NCBI RefSeq assembly: GCF_029016285.1
Contig: NZ_CP091975.1
Coordinates: 3,658,001 to 3,722,000, forward strand
Direction of reading: 5' to 3'
DNA from: Vibrio sp. DW001
Lineage (GTDB): Bacteria > Pseudomonadota > Gammaproteobacteria > Enterobacterales > Vibrionaceae
Length of the DNA stretch: 64,000 nt
Of this stretch, positions 27,840 to 42,556 are shown in pieces. The position numbers were made by a program, and so were the translations under genes. A model generated the notes under the pieces. It ran no database searches, was not told the DNA's origin, and saw nothing but the letters and a program-made list of their open reading frames with translations. Each line of letters opens with the position of its first letter. Within the stretch, counting starts at the first letter, position 1.

Positions 27840-28547
27840 TTGTCTTTAAGCGAAGCAGATGCGATGACCGCTGAGGTTGTTGCTCAATATTTACGTGACC
27901 ATCCTGACTTTTTCAGGGAAAGACAAGAGCTCACTGAGCTGATGTCACTTCCTGTACATCAAGAAGGCACGGTCTCGTTGGTTGAAATAAAGCTAAGAAG
28001 GCAGAGAGAGAAAATCGCTGACCTCGAGGAAGAGATCACCGAATTAATGTCAATGGCAGCTAACAACGGCCAACATTTTCATCAGTTTATGAGCCTTCAG
28101 GAAACCATTCTCAAGTGTCATACTTTGTCTCAGGTTGTTGATGCCATTAATCAGTTTTCAAAAGCACTCTCTCTTACGGCTTATTTAAAATTGTTACATT
28201 GTGATAACCTCAAACACCATATTAATATGGAGAACTGGCAACGATTTTCGACCAATCATTTCAATGGTAAGACAGCTTACCTTGGTAGACTAAAAAAAGC
28301 AGATCGTGATCTATTGTTTAACCATGATCGCTGCCCTGAACTAGGTTCATTTGCCATATTACCTTTAGAAAAATCGAAGCCACTTGGTGTCATCGCCTTT
28401 TCTAGTAGTGATGGTGGTCACTTCCAACCTAGTATGGACACTCTATTTTTGCGTCATCTTGCAACGGTCATTTCTCATCTAGTTTCTACTCTTGAATGGG
28501 AAAATAATGGGCTAACCAACAATGTCCTTAACCACACGTCTGCCTGA
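27840..28547 (+). CDS. DUF484 family protein (GAF-like)
   Basis: 235 residues. Typical DUF484 start: VVAQYLRDHPDFFRERQELTELM, then LVEIKLRRQREKIADLEEEI (a coiled coil) and a GAF-like domain. Function unknown; it always sits between dapF and xerC. The start is taken as TTG at 27840 after AGAGGA; the ATG at 27823 is out of frame and a later ATG would remove conserved residues. Its end overlaps xerC by 26 bases. Confidence 0.85.
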   Translation: MSLSEADAMTAEVVAQYLRDHPDFFRERQELTELMSLPVHQEGTVSLVEIKLRRQREKIADLEEEITELMSMAANNGQHFHQFMSLQETILKCHTLSQVVDAINQFSKALSLTAYLKLLHCDNLKHHINMENWQRFSTNHFNGKTAYLGRLKKADRDLLFNHDRCPELGSFAILPLEKSKPLGVIAFSSSDGGHFQPSMDTLFLRHLATVISHLVSTLEWENNGLTNNVLNHTSA

Positions 28548-29448
28548 ACAACTTATTGAGCCTCTTGAACGCTTCTATCAATATTTAAGAAGTGAGAAAG
28601 GGCTCAGTTTGCATACTCAAAACAATTACAAAAAACAACTACAAATTGTCACAGAGCAACTATTTGAACTCGGTTTGCAAGATTGGCAACAAGTTGATGC
28701 CGCGTGGGTTCGTCAAGTTGCTAGTAAAGGTATGCGCCAAGGAATGAAGTCGAGCAGTCTTGCTACACGCCTCTCTTCTCTACGGAGTTTTTTTGATTTC
28801 TTAGTCTTACGTGGTGAACTTAACGCCAATCCAGCGAGAGGTGTTGCCGCACCAAAACGACAAAAAACGTTACCAAAAAATCTCGATGTGGATCAAGTTG
28901 ATCTGTTATTAGCCGTAGATGAAACCGACCCATTGTCTGTTCGTGACAGAGCTATGATGGAACTGATGTATGGAACAGGCATCCGTCTTGCTGAATTGAT
29001 TAACTTGGATATAAGAGACATCAGCAACGGTAACGGAGAGATTCGAGTCATAGGAAAGGGCGATAAAGAACGTAAAGTCCCATTTTCCGGGTACGCTAAA
29101 CAATGGGTAAATAAGTGGCTCGCGCTTCGCCCAATGTTATTAAAGCAAGATGAATCCGCGTTATTTATTTCGAAATTAGGTGGGCGTATATCATCTAGAA
29201 ACGTCCAAAAACGAATGGCGCAATGGGGATTAAAGCAGGGTGTGTCTAGCCATATTAGCCCGCATAAACTGCGTCACTCATTTGCCACTCATATACTAGA
29301 GTCAAGTGGCAACTTGCGTGCCGTTCAAGAACTGCTTGGACATGAGAACATTTCTACGACTCAAGTTTACACTCACCTAAATTTTCAACACCTAGCTCAA
29401 GAGTATGACAAAGCGCACCCTAGAGCTTTCAAGAAAAAAGAGAAATGA
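28522..29448 (+). CDS. xerC: Site-specific tyrosine recombinase XerC
   Basis: 308 residues. Catalytic set complete: Arg155 (GTGIRLAEL), Lys179 (GKGDKERK), His248 and Arg251 (HKLRHSFATH), His274 (LLGHENI) and Tyr283 (TQVYTH). With XerD it resolves chromosome dimers at dif under FtsK control, and is the entry enzyme for dif-integrating phages in vibrios. N-terminal SAM-like core-binding domain at 10-100. Overlaps both neighbours. Confidence 0.97.
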   Translation: MSLTTRLPEQLIEPLERFYQYLRSEKGLSLHTQNNYKKQLQIVTEQLFELGLQDWQQVDAAWVRQVASKGMRQGMKSSSLATRLSSLRSFFDFLVLRGELNANPARGVAAPKRQKTLPKNLDVDQVDLLLAVDETDPLSVRDRAMMELMYGTGIRLAELINLDIRDISNGNGEIRVIGKGDKERKVPFSGYAKQWVNKWLALRPMLLKQDESALFISKLGGRISSRNVQKRMAQWGLKQGVSSHISPHKLRHSFATHILESSGNLRAVQELLGHENISTTQVYTHLNFQHLAQEYDKAHPRAFKKKEK

Positions 29449-30164
29449 TGAAGGTATATCGACGTTTAAATTCAATAAAAGCACTTAGTTTTGATCTAGA
29501 TGATACGTTATATGACAATCATCCAGTAATACGTAAAGTAGAAAGTGAAATGGCCATTTGGCTGCATCAGTACCATCCAATCTCAGCTCAACTATCGTTG
29601 CAGCAATGGAAGGAATTAAAACTTCAATTAGCTGAGACTTGCCCAGAACTTAAGCATGACATGACTCTCTGGCGGAAAACACAGATCGAACAGGGTTTAA
29701 AGCAATTGGGTTACGATAACCTAAAAGCTGAAAAAGCATCAGAAGATGGAATAGAGCACGCTTTATGGTTGCGTAATCAGGTCGATGTCCCCTTTGAATC
29801 ACATCAAACACTGCAAGCATTGAAAGAAAAGTTCCCATTAATAGCCATCACTAATGGCAATGTTGATGTGCATCAGATAGGCCTGAGCCAGTATTTCGAT
29901 TTGGTGTTAAAAGCGGGACCAGATGGACGTTCAAAGCCTTACCCAGACATGTTTTTGACTGCGAGAGACCACCTAGGCCTCCCTCAAGAACAAATTTTGC
30001 ACGTTGGTGACCATCTAATTTCGGATGTCAGTGGAGCTAAAAAATGTGGCTTCTCAACATGCTGGATTAACACGTCAATGAATCCTATTGCGGAACACCA
30101 CCAAGCAAGAGTTCTTCCTGATATAGAGATTGAAAATGTGAGTGAACTTCTGTATTTAGTATAG
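29445..30164 (+). CDS. yigB: HAD phosphatase YigB (flavin pathway)
   Basis: 239 residues. Motif I LSFDLDDTLYDN, cap domain, motif II ITNGN, Lys in GRSKPYPDMF and motif IV VGDHLISDVSGAKK. YigB dephosphorylates 5-amino-6-(5-phosphoribitylamino)uracil in riboflavin synthesis in E. coli. Starts within the xerC stop (ATGA), as in E. coli. Confidence 0.93.
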   Translation: MMKVYRRLNSIKALSFDLDDTLYDNHPVIRKVESEMAIWLHQYHPISAQLSLQQWKELKLQLAETCPELKHDMTLWRKTQIEQGLKQLGYDNLKAEKASEDGIEHALWLRNQVDVPFESHQTLQALKEKFPLIAITNGNVDVHQIGLSQYFDLVLKAGPDGRSKPYPDMFLTARDHLGLPQEQILHVGDHLISDVSGAKKCGFSTCWINTSMNPIAEHHQARVLPDIEIENVSELLYLV

Positions 30165-30347
30165 CGATCTTATCGATCTCAAGACATAAATACCTAAATC
30201 CAATTTCTACAATCCTGCATCGTAAATACACTTACTTTGTTGTTCTATTGCTTCAATCAAAGAATTTGAACAAAAAGAACGGTTTCTTATTACTTTGATA
30301 GTTTTTATAGCTAGTATAAATAGAGAATTACATAAAGAGCCTGAATA

Positions 30348-31322
30348 ATGGAAAAAACAGAACCGCACTATCTAGAAAAAGAGCTGCAAAAAACACTAGC
30401 GCAAGATCCTGCTATATTCCAGTTCTTGCAAACCAGCTGTCTTGATGGTGTATTTTTCTGGGATTTAGAGAACCAAGAACATAAATGGATGAGCGACAAC
30501 TTCTGGAAGGTGTTGGGCTATGACCCAACCAGTAAACAACATTTACTCTCGGACTGGTGTGAAGTCATCAATCAAGAAGATATGGAGCAAGCATTAAACA
30601 ATTTTAAACTTCATTGTGAGAACCCAGCTCATCCGTATAATCAAATTGTCAGATATAAACATAAAGATGGTTCAACCGTATGGGTAAGATGTCGAGGGTT
30701 CGCTCTAAGGGATAAAAATGGTAAAGCGATACGTATTCTTGGCGCTCACACCGATGTCACACAGTTAAAAGAAACGGAAGAAGATTTAAAACGCAGAAAT
30801 GAAGAACTAAAAAATCTCGCTAGGCATGACCCTCATACTTCTCTATACAATCGATTTGCCTTCGCGGAGATCTTTGAGCAACAACTTTTAATCGCGGCTA
30901 GAGAACATATGCCAATATCTTTAGCGATGGTCGACGTAGATAATTTTAAAGTAATTAACGACGCTCTCGGCCACCTTGAAGGAGATAAAATCCTTTTAGA
31001 TGTCTCCAATACACTGCGAAAGGTAGCCAGAGACAGTGACATCATAGGTCGATTTGGTGGTGATGAATTTATCGTGCTCATGTTCAATTCCAATCATAGA
31101 GAGGCACAACTCGCAGCTGAAAGATTACGGATGGGCGTTGAGGAATGTGTTACAACCAACTCTGGTCCAGTAACCATAAGTGTTGGTGTTTCTACGTTTG
31201 GTGAGAAGAGCATCGCTGGAATCGATCTTACTCCCTCAGAGATCTACGAAAAAATGCTGGGTACCGCCGACAAAGCCCTATTCCGAGCGAAAGATAATGG
31301 TAGAAACCAAATCTGTTATTAA
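30348..31322 (+). CDS. PAS-GGDEF diguanylate cyclase
   Basis: 324 residues, no membrane segment. A PAS domain of the PAS_3 type occupies about 30-145 (FWKVLGYDP, QIVRYKHKDGSTVWVRCRG, ILGAHTDVTQLKE), a short coiled coil follows, then a GGDEF domain (155-324) with intact GGDEF at 237-241. The product-inhibition site RxxD is present as RDSD at 228-231, five residues before GGDEF. It should make c-di-GMP, controlling motility and biofilm, in answer to a cytoplasmic signal sensed by the PAS domain. Own promoter region of 183 bp after yigB. Confidence 0.92.
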   Translation: MEKTEPHYLEKELQKTLAQDPAIFQFLQTSCLDGVFFWDLENQEHKWMSDNFWKVLGYDPTSKQHLLSDWCEVINQEDMEQALNNFKLHCENPAHPYNQIVRYKHKDGSTVWVRCRGFALRDKNGKAIRILGAHTDVTQLKETEEDLKRRNEELKNLARHDPHTSLYNRFAFAEIFEQQLLIAAREHMPISLAMVDVDNFKVINDALGHLEGDKILLDVSNTLRKVARDSDIIGRFGGDEFIVLMFNSNHREAQLAAERLRMGVEECVTTNSGPVTISVGVSTFGEKSIAGIDLTPSEIYEKMLGTADKALFRAKDNGRNQICY

Positions 31323-31667
31323 TGTAATAAGCCTCAATGTGTATGACCTAACACTTACCCAAAGATATAGTAGTGACTTTAACGCCTGTTATTGCCACTA
31401 CGTCTCTTCATTTCTATAGGAATAGATTTCCTTCAACCTTAATCATATCTATCCATCAAAAACCTCTTAAGACACTTTAACTGCTTTTTCAGTGCTACAT
31501 AAAGGAAACTACCTTATAAGCTATCCAAAAGCATGACAGGGGCAATACAGGAGCGTGTAGCATTATATATCTGCGTAGAGACGGTTATGCATACGATGGC
31601 AAGTATTCATAACATAGTCATCACAAGTTTATCGGATAGAAATGTATTCTCGAGGAATTTATGACAT
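31323..31667. other. Intergenic stretch without recognised gene
   Basis: Between the diguanylate cyclase gene and the terminator of the first rRNA operon. I see no credible frame, RNA gene or repeat here. Confidence 0.6.
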
Positions 31668-31698
31668 AAAAAAAGCCCCAGTCTTTCGACTAGGGCTT
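31668..31698 (-). terminator. Terminator of first rRNA operon
   Basis: AAGCCCCAGT / ACTAGGGCTT stem (one G-U pair) with a six-base loop; a U-run follows on the minus strand. It ends the 16S-to-tRNA-Ser transcript. Confidence 0.9.
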
Positions 31699-31704
31699 AG
31701 ATAG

Positions 31705-31795
31705 TGGCGGAGGGATAGAGATTTGAACTCTAGAAGGGCTACAAACCCTTGCCGGTTTTCAAGACCGGTGCTTTCGACCACTCAGCCATCCCTCC
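31705..31795 (-). tRNA. tRNA-Ser (anticodon TGA)
   Basis: 91 bases with the long variable arm of serine tRNAs. On the minus strand it reads GGAGGGATGGCTGAGTGG at the start, anticodon loop CTTGAAA and an encoded CCA end. It is the distal tRNA of the first rRNA operon, about 90 bases after 5S. Confidence 0.97.
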
Positions 31796-31884
31796 GAAAT
31801 TTTGTTAATAATCAAAGTCTTATAACATTTAGCTTTGACTAGTTTTTGCCTTTATCTTTCCTAAAAAAGATAAAAACGATGTTA

Positions 31885-32004
31885 AAACCTGGCGATGTCC
31901 TACTCTCACATGGGGAGACCCCACACTACCATCGGCGCTGTTGCGTTTCACTTCTGAGTTCGGCATGGGTTCAGGTGGGTCCACAACGCTATGGTCGCCA
32001 AGCA
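31885..32004 (-). rRNA. rrf: 5S rRNA
   Basis: 120 bases, minus strand, starting TGCTTGGCGACCATAGCG and containing GAACTCAGAAGTGAAACG and GGTAGTGTGGGGTCTCCCC, standard gammaproteobacterial 5S. Ends set by comparison with E. coli. Confidence 0.97.
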
Positions 32005-32124
32005 AATTTGGTCAAGCTTCCTATCACGATAGAAAACTTTAATAATCTGGATTACTGACTTAAATAAAAGTTTTCACACATTCAATGTTCTTACATTGAG
32101 TCCACAAAACCCCTTGGGTGTTGT

Positions 32125-35017
<2,893 letters not shown>

Positions 35018-35323
35018 ATACAACCCCAAAGGGTTTCGCTTACGCGAAATAACAACGAATTGTTATTGTATTAGCAACCAAGGTTTCTATCGTTGCCTCA
35101 TTATTTGAATGAGCGAGACAACATTTTCGATTTTGCCGGACTCAAATATTAAACATCTAACCGAAGTTAGGTGTTTCCAAGAACACTTGAATGTGTGTTG
35201 GTTTGTTATCACCGAAGTGACAACAAGATCCTAGAGTTTCCTTTTAAAAAAGGATCCAATAGGATTTGAGAACTTTTATTTTGATAAATAATAATCAATT
35301 ATTTATCAGTCAGCTTTCCAAAT

Positions 35324-35335
35324 TGTTAAAGAGCA
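35324..35335 (-). promoter_or_regulatory. Spacer boxA antitermination site
   Basis: TGCTCTTTAACA on the minus strand upstream of 23S, the boxA sequence that loads the Nus/SuhB antitermination complex in rRNA operons. Confidence 0.8.
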
Positions 35336-35453
35336 AAATGTTCAATGCTTATAAAAATAAGCCAATCACATTTTCTAAAGACTTTCAGGGACCACAATAA
35401 ACCAATAATTAGTAACCATTGGTTTGGATATGACACCAAAAATACTTAGAGAA

Positions 35454-35529
35454 TGGTGGGCGATACTGGGCTCGAACCAGTGACCCCCTCCTTGTAAGGG
35501 AGGTGCTCTCCCAACTGAGCTAATCGCCC
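35454..35529 (-). tRNA. tRNA-Val (anticodon TAC)
   Basis: 76 bases, GGGCGATTAGCTCAG start, anticodon loop CTTACAA, encoded CCA. Third tRNA of the 16S-23S spacer. Confidence 0.97.
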
Positions 35530-35560
35530 ACGTTTGTTTTAATTCCTTCGTGGGAAAGAA

Positions 35561-35636
35561 TGGTGGGTCGTGCAGGATTCGAACCTGCGACCAATTGATT
35601 AAAAGTCAACTGCTCTACCAGCTGAGCTAACGACCC
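35561..35636 (-). tRNA. tRNA-Lys (anticodon TTT)
   Basis: 76 bases, GGGTCGTTAGCTCAG start, anticodon loop CTTTTAA, encoded CCA. Second tRNA of the 16S-23S spacer. Confidence 0.97.
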
Positions 35637-35725
35637 AGTCTTGTTTTCTTCCTTAAGTAAGGCAAGTTGTAAGACAGTTTATATACAATAAACAGCGGGC
35701 AACTTAACGGATCATAAGGAGAAAA

Positions 35726-35801
35726 TGGTATCCCGTAGGGGAGTCGAACCCCTGTTACCGCCGTGAAAGGGCGGTGTCCTAGGCCTCTAGACGAACGGGA
35801 C
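35726..35801 (-). tRNA. tRNA-Glu (anticodon TTC)
   Basis: 76 bases, GTCCCGTTCGTCTAGAGG start, anticodon loop CTTTCAC, encoded CCA. First tRNA of the spacer, about 125 bases after 16S. Confidence 0.97.
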
Positions 35802-35926
35802 ACAGGTGCATAAAAGTGTTGGGCACTTTCACACTTATACCCGCAGTTAAGCAGGTACAAATACTCTCTTTACTTTTCTAAACCTATTTCAATCTGTGTG
35901 GACACTCATCATGTGCAATCATCGTT

Positions 35927-37479
<1,553 letters not shown>

Positions 37480-37767
37480 AAGTTCTTTTTGGCTCAATGA
37501 ATACTGACTTTAAATTGCCTTTTACTTTAGATAACCAAAGGTTAAATAATAAAATGTTCTTTAAAGTTCTATCACTCCAACAGAGTGATATTTAAATAAC
37601 TGTGTTCAACGTTAATTCGCTTTCACTTTTAAAAAAATAAAAACAAAGTAAGCATCAAATTAGGTCACTCAGTTCATTGAAACCGTTGTTGATTTCGTGC
37701 CCTAAAGCAGAGAATCATCTTCGATTGTCATCAACGAGTGCCCACACAGATTGATATAGGTTTAAAT

Positions 37768-37779
37768 TGTTAAAGAGCG
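37768..37779 (-). promoter_or_regulatory. Leader boxA antitermination site
   Basis: CGCTCTTTAACA on the minus strand in the leader about 290 bases before 16S, a boxA element. Confidence 0.8.
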
Positions 37780-37962
37780 TTACTTCAATAGTAAGTAAAT
37801 TATTACTTTTAAGCCTTTCGACTTTACCGTTGAAGTGGGCGGTCATTTTAGCGAGATAACTCTTCGTGTCAAACACTTTTTTAGAATTATTTCTCTAAGA
37901 CCAAATTTTGTTCCTGTACGCTAATCCCTTTTCAAATAAGGTCTCGCCGTTAGGAGTTGCGC

Positions 37963-37990
37963 ATTATAGGGAGATTTTTATGTGACGCAA
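37963..37990 (-). promoter_or_regulatory. rRNA operon P1 promoter
   Basis: On the minus strand: -35 TTGCGT (37985-37990), 16-base spacer, -10 TATAAT (37963-37968) in the context CTCCCTATAATGCGC, matching E. coli rrn P1 including the GC-rich discriminator that makes it sensitive to ppGpp. Strongly AT-rich sequence at 37991-38040 fits an UP element. The 16S start is about 475 bases downstream. Confidence 0.88.
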
Positions 37991-38050
37991 GCCATTTTCT
38001 CAAAAAATTTCAATTTTTCTTTTTGATTGTTCTTTTTACCATCAAAAGTG

Positions 38051-38078
38051 AAAAGGGAGGTCGATAAATCTTCCTTTT
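38051..38078 (-). terminator. fre operon terminator
   Basis: AAAAGGAAG / CTCCCTTTT stem on the minus strand (one G-U pair) with a U-rich tail, located between the fre stop and the rRNA promoter so that ubiD-fre transcripts do not run into the rRNA operon. Confidence 0.7.
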
Positions 38079-38098
38079 ACTTACATTTATATAACAAA

Positions 38099-38809
38099 CT
38101 AGATAAATGAATAGGCGTCAGAGAACATTCGTTCTCTATTGGCATTTTTTTCTAGGCTAAATTGTTCTCTGGCTGCGCCTGCCATTTCAAATCGACCTGC
38201 TATATAGATATCAAAATCTTCTAAACTATCAAAATCGGCTAAAACAGCGGCCAATACATTACCTATTTTGCCATTCCATATATTAGGTGCGCTTTCTAAA
38301 ACAGGTATAAAATGAATATTGCTGAACTTTTCAGATAACGTTTTCATTTCATCAAAGGCATAAAGTTGTCCGTCCGACCTTGCTCCCCAATAAAGATATA
38401 TCGGATTTTCGATATTCTGGCTTACACAATGGTCGAGTATAGAACGCACATAGCTGAAACCTGTTCCACCCGCTATAAGCAATATAGGACGATTCCCTTC
38501 CTTAAGCCAAGCATCTCCGTGCGGCGCATCAACCTCAATGTAAATGCCTTTATCAAACGCGACTTTCATTTTATCGATAACTTCTGTCGCGTAAGCGTTC
38601 TCTTCGGCTGCACCTATATGAAGTTCAAGCTCTCCTTCATTCCGACAAGGGCTACTAGCAATAGAAAATGGGCGCCTATCTTTCTCTCCCATCACCACCA
38701 TTAAATATTGACCCGCTTTAAATTCGACAGGCGTCTCTGGATGGAGCAATATTTTATAGGTATTGCATGCTAAGGGTTGAATGGACTTTACTTTACAACG
38801 AATAGTCAT
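38099..38809 (-). CDS. fre: NAD(P)H-flavin reductase Fre
   Basis: 236 residues, ferredoxin-NADP reductase fold without heme or Fe-S. Flavin-binding RPFSIASSP and nucleotide-binding [16 protein letters not shown] are clear, with [10 protein letters not shown] near the end. It reduces free FMN, FAD or riboflavin; LuxG, the lux-operon paralog, is similar, but this copy sits with ubiD as Fre does. It follows a small ferredoxin gene by eight bases. Confidence 0.9.
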   Translation of the reverse strand: MTIRCKVKSIQPLACNTYKILLHPETPVEFKAGQYLMVVMGEKDRRPFSIASSPCRNEGELELHIGAAEENAYATEVIDKMKVAFDKGIYIEVDAPHGDAWLKEGNRPILLIAGGTGFSYVRSILDHCVSQNIENPIYLYWGARSDGQLYAFDEMKTLSEKFSNIHFIPVLESAPNIWNGKIGNVLAAVLADFDSLEDFDIYIAGRFEMAGAAREQFSLEKNANRERMFSDAYSFI

Positions 38810-38817
38810 ATTTCCTC

Positions 38818-39087
38818 TTACTCTTCAAAGGTAAGTTTAAGATTAGTTTCTGCAAATGCCTGACAAGGAAAGATCCATCCCTTTTGTATTTCTTTTTCAG
38901 TCAATACGGGGTCTAAATGATAAGAAACTTCACCTTCCACTTTTCGGCACATACACATCGCGCACACACCAACCTGACAACGATGTGGGAAGCTTATATT
39001 ATTGTTGAGCGCGGCTTCTAGTATCGTCTGTCCTGTTGATACATCAAATTCCTTTCCACTAGGAAGTAGAGTGACTTTATGGCTCAT
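38818..39087 (-). CDS. [2Fe-2S] plant-type ferredoxin
   Basis: 89 residues. Cluster ligands Cys37, Cys42, Cys45 and Cys75 follow the CX4CX2C...C pattern; Cys47 is extra. Its start overlaps the ubiD end by four bases and fre follows eight bases later, so the ferredoxin and the flavin reductase are made together. Together they look like a split version of the fused reductases (AscD/CDP-6-deoxyglucoseen reductase type) that feed electrons to other enzymes. The partner is unknown. Confidence 0.88.
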   Translation of the reverse strand: MSHKVTLLPSGKEFDVSTGQTILEAALNNNISFPHRCQVGVCAMCMCRKVEGEVSYHLDPVLTEKEIQKGWIFPCQAFAETNLKLTFEE

Positions 39088-40559
39088 AAAATACCGAGGT
39101 CATCCCAAATAGAATCTATTTTCTCTACTACTTTTGGATCCTTTTTGATGGGTCTACCCCACTCTCTTTGAGTTTCGCCTTCCCACTTATTGGTTGCATC
39201 TAACCCCATTTTTGATCCTAAACCAACGGTTGGAGATGCGAAATCAAGCGAATCTATCGGGGTATTATCAACCATCACTGTATCACGAACTGGATCCATC
39301 CTAGTCGTGATAGCCCAAATTACATCATTCCAATCCCGAGCATTCACATCATCATCACAAACAACGATAAATTTGGTGTACATGAACTGTCTCAAGAAAG
39401 ACCACACTCCCATCATGACTCTCTTCGCATGCCCAGGGTATTGCTTCTTCATTGTCACTACAGCCATCCGATAAGAACATCCTTCAGGTGGTAAATAAAA
39501 GTCGACAATTTCAGGAAACTGTTTCTGAAGTATAGGAACAAATACCTCATTTAGCGCGACGCCTAGAACCGCGGGCTCATCTGGTGGTCTCCCAGTATAA
39601 GTACTGTGGTAAATGGGATTATTTCTCATGGTGATATGCGTAATAGTGAACACGCGATGTTGTTCTACTTCATTGTAGTATCCGGTATGATCGCCATATG
39701 GACCTTCAGCCGCAAATTCACTTGGATCGATGTAGCCTTCCAATACAATCTCAGCACTTGCCGGCACCTCTAATTCATTACTTATAGACTTAACGACTTC
39801 TGTTTTACTGCCCCGCAATAAGCCAGCAAAGGCGTATTCAGAAAGAGTATCGGGAACCGGAGTCACTGCACCTAAAATAGTTGCGGGATCAGCACCAAAT
39901 GCAACGGAAACCGGGAATCGCTCTCCAGGATTACTTTGCATCCAATCTTGCAGATCAAGAGCGCCGCCTCTATGCGCTAACCAACGCATGATAACTTTGT
40001 TTTTAGACAGCTTTTGTTGGCGGTAAATACCCAAATTTTGACGTTTTTGATTCGGTCCCTTGGTGACAGTCAATCCCCATGTCAGCAGTGGCGCCACATC
40101 TTCAGCCCAACAACTCATTACGGGTAACTTGTCTAAATCAACGTCATCACCTTGCCAAATAACCTCTTGGCATGGGGCCTTCTTAAGCCTTTTGGTAGGC
40201 ATATTTAAAACTTGTTTGAATACAGGGATCTTGTCAATCGCATCTTTAAAGCCCTTTGGTGGCTCAGGCTCTTTCAGGTAAGCCAATAACTTTCCAACCT
40301 CTCTGAGCTCAGAAACTTCCTTTCGCCCCATTCCCAGCGCGACACGTTCAGCTGTACCAAAAAGATTGGTTAGTACTGGCATGTCATACCCTACTGGATT
40401 CTCAAAGAGTAAAGCGGGACCACCAGCTCGCAAAGTGCGATCGCTAATCTCAGTCATCTCATAATGTGGGTCTATTGGGTGAGTAATGCGCTTAAGCTGA
40501 CCCTTTTCTTCTAAAAGGGTAATAAAGTCACGTAAATCCTTAATACTCATAGGGCTCAT
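39084..40559 (-). CDS. ubiD: UbiD, 3-octaprenyl-4-hydroxybenzoate decarboxylase
   Basis: 491 residues, full length for UbiD. It contains [19 protein letters not shown], the prFMN/metal region [25 protein letters not shown] and [16 protein letters not shown]. It decarboxylates the ubiquinone precursor with prenylated FMN supplied by UbiX. The ATG at 40559 or 40550 could start; neither has a strong ribosome-binding site. Operon ubiD-ferredoxin-fre. Confidence 0.95.
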   Translation of the reverse strand: MSPMSIKDLRDFITLLEEKGQLKRITHPIDPHYEMTEISDRTLRAGGPALLFENPVGYDMPVLTNLFGTAERVALGMGRKEVSELREVGKLLAYLKEPEPPKGFKDAIDKIPVFKQVLNMPTKRLKKAPCQEVIWQGDDVDLDKLPVMSCWAEDVAPLLTWGLTVTKGPNQKRQNLGIYRQQKLSKNKVIMRWLAHRGGALDLQDWMQSNPGERFPVSVAFGADPATILGAVTPVPDTLSEYAFAGLLRGSKTEVVKSISNELEVPASAEIVLEGYIDPSEFAAEGPYGDHTGYYNEVEQHRVFTITHITMRNNPIYHSTYTGRPPDEPAVLGVALNEVFVPILQKQFPEIVDFYLPPEGCSYRMAVVTMKKQYPGHAKRVMMGVWSFLRQFMYTKFIVVCDDDVNARDWNDVIWAITTRMDPVRDTVMVDNTPIDSLDFASPTVGLGSKMGLDATNKWEGETQREWGRPIKKDPKVVEKIDSIWDDLGIL

Positions 40560-40682
40560 TCGATTATTGAAATTGTTGCTATTTTATAACAAAAAAATAA
40601 CGAAACCGACTTTTTAGCGTGGAATTGTTCGAAATATAATAAATAAGAGAGGTTCTTGGTTTTTAGATGCTGACTTAAAAAC

Positions 40683-40713
40683 AAAAACGCCACTCGTATA
40701 AATACGCGTGGCG
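40683..40713 (-). terminator. rho terminator
   Basis: Long stem CGCCACTCGTAT / ATACGCGTGGCG (one mismatch) with a two-base loop and a U-run on the minus strand, after the rho stop. Confidence 0.88.
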
Positions 40714-40761
40714 CTTCTTAGTAGCTCTATTCTTAAAAGCTATTAGTTCTAAAACGTGACG

Positions 40762-42021
40762 TTATTGTCTACGCATCGCATCGAAGAACTCGTTATTTGT
40801 TTTGGTCATTGCCAATTTGTCGATTAAGAATTCCATCGCATCAGATTCACTCATTGGGTGAACAATCTTGCGTAGAATCCACATCTTCTGAAGTTCATCT
40901 GACTTCGTTAGCAATTCTTCACGACGCGTACCTGAACGGTTAAAGTCGATGGCTGGGAATACACGTTTTTCTGCAATCTTACGATTAAGGTGCAGCTCCA
41001 TGTTACCAGTACCTTTAAACTCTTCGTAGATGACTTCATCCATTTTAGAGCCCGTATCAACCAATGCAGTAGCGATAATCGTTAAACTACCACCTTCTTC
41101 AACGTTACGTGCCGCACCGAAGAAACGCTTAGGACGATGTAGTGCATTAGCATCAACACCACCCGTCAAAACTTTACCTGATGATGGAACAACGGTGTTG
41201 TATGCACGAGCAAGACGCGTAATAGAATCAAGCAAAATGACCACGTCTTTTTTATGTTCTACAAGACGTTTTGCTTTTTCGATTACCATATCAGCAACCT
41301 GTACATGTCGAGACGCAGGTTCATCGAAAGTTGACGCAATAACTTCACCTTTTACAAGGCGTTGCATTTCTGTCACTTCTTCAGGGCGTTCATCGATAAG
41401 TAAAACCATCAATATACACTCAGGGTGATTGTGAGCAATACTTTGCGCAATGTTTTGTAGCAACATTGTTTTACCCGCTTTTGGCGGAGCAACAATCAAA
41501 CCTCGTTGGCCTTTACCAATAGGTGAAGCCAAGTCTAAAACACGTGCGGTAATGTCTTCTGTCGAACCATTACCACGTTCCATCGTCATGCGTTCATTTG
41601 CATGTAAAGGAGTCAAGTTCTCAAAGAGAATCTTGTTACGCGCGTTGTCCGGTTTATCGTGGTTAACAGTGTTAACTTTTAGCAAAGCAAAATAACGTTC
41701 GCCATCTTTAGGTGGTCGAATTTTACCCGCTATTGAGTCGCCAGTACGCAAGTTAAAACGGCGTATTTGGCTTGGTGATACATAAATATCATCTGGACCC
41801 GCAAGATAAGAACTATCTGCACTACGTAAAAACCCAAAACCGTCTTGAAGGATTTCTAATGCACCATCTCCAAAAATGTCTTCACCGCTTTTTGCGTGGG
41901 CTTTGAGAGTAGAGAAAATAATGTCTTGTTTACGTAGACGAGCAAGGTTTTCCAGACCGAGGCTTTCACCAAGCTTGACAAGCTCAGGTATAGGCCTGTT
42001 CTTCAATTCAGTCAGATTCAT
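40762..42021 (-). CDS. rho: Transcription termination factor Rho
   Basis: 419 residues from the ATG at 42021 ([10 protein letters not shown]), nearly identical in pattern to E. coli Rho. N-terminal RNA-binding domain with GFGFLRS and [14 protein letters not shown]-loop APPKAGKTM; Walker [19 protein letters not shown]-terminal EFFDAMRRQ. Hexameric RNA-DNA helicase that ends transcription. An in-frame TTG at 42051 would add ten residues not seen in the family. A leader of about 150 bases separates it from the trxA terminator. Confidence 0.97.
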   Translation of the reverse strand: MNLTELKNRPIPELVKLGESLGLENLARLRKQDIIFSTLKAHAKSGEDIFGDGALEILQDGFGFLRSADSSYLAGPDDIYVSPSQIRRFNLRTGDSIAGKIRPPKDGERYFALLKVNTVNHDKPDNARNKILFENLTPLHANERMTMERGNGSTEDITARVLDLASPIGKGQRGLIVAPPKAGKTMLLQNIAQSIAHNHPECILMVLLIDERPEEVTEMQRLVKGEVIASTFDEPASRHVQVADMVIEKAKRLVEHKKDVVILLDSITRLARAYNTVVPSSGKVLTGGVDANALHRPKRFFGAARNVEEGGSLTIIATALVDTGSKMDEVIYEEFKGTGNMELHLNRKIAEKRVFPAIDFNRSGTRREELLTKSDELQKMWILRKIVHPMSESDAMEFLIDKLAMTKTNNEFFDAMRRQ

Positions 42022-42170
42022 AGTAGTGGATGCTTTAGCTTTTGTTGTCAAAATAGGATCTGTTTGTTTAGTTATGATTTTTTCGGTCTAAGGAGCGACC
42101 AAGAAATGAACATTTGTTTATTTATCGTGCGACAAACTAGCACTAAATGAAAGACTAGTCTAGTTTTACA

Positions 42171-42206
42171 AAAAACAAAACCGCGCAAATGTTAAAGTGC
42201 ACGGTT
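42171..42206 (-). terminator. trxA terminator
   Basis: AACCGTGCA / TGCGCGGTT stem on the minus strand (one mismatch) with a ten-base loop and a U-rich tail. Confidence 0.8.
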
Positions 42207-42229
42207 TCTCGCTCTATATCAAAACTAAA

Positions 42230-42556
42230 CTACAGGTTTGTGTCTAAAAACTCTTTTAATTGAGATTTAGAAAGTGCACCAACTTTCGTTGCTGCTACAC
42301 TACCATCTTTAAAAAGAAGTAACGTTGGAATACCACGAATACCAAATTTTGGTGGTGTACCAGCATTTTGGTCGATATTTAGTTTGCCGATAGTGAGTTT
42401 GCCTTCGTATTCATCTGCGATCTCATCTAGAATAGGTGCAATCATTTTACAAGGTCCACACCATTCAGCCCAAAAATCAACTAATACAGGCCCTGCAGCT
42501 TTGATTACATCGTTTTCAAAACTTTCATCTGATAGCTGCAAAAATTTATCACTCAT
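42230..42556 (-). CDS. trxA: Thioredoxin 1
   Basis: 108 residues from [13 protein letters not shown], the standard length. Active site WCGPCK and the cis-proline in [10 protein letters not shown] are present. General disulfide reductant of the cytoplasm. The frame extends four residues upstream (MEWK), which I leave out. Upstream of rho in the same direction and divergent from rhlB, the order known from E. coli. Confidence 0.97.
   Translation of the reverse strand: MSDKFLQLSDESFENDVIKAAGPVLVDFWAEWCGPCKMIAPILDEIADEYEGKLTIGKLNIDQNAGTPPKFGIRGIPTLLLFKDGSVAATKVGALSKSQLKEFLDTNL

Noticed and set aside
41030..41428. 132-codon frame opposite rho
   Set aside because: Antisense shadow of a highly conserved gene, composed of low-information residues.
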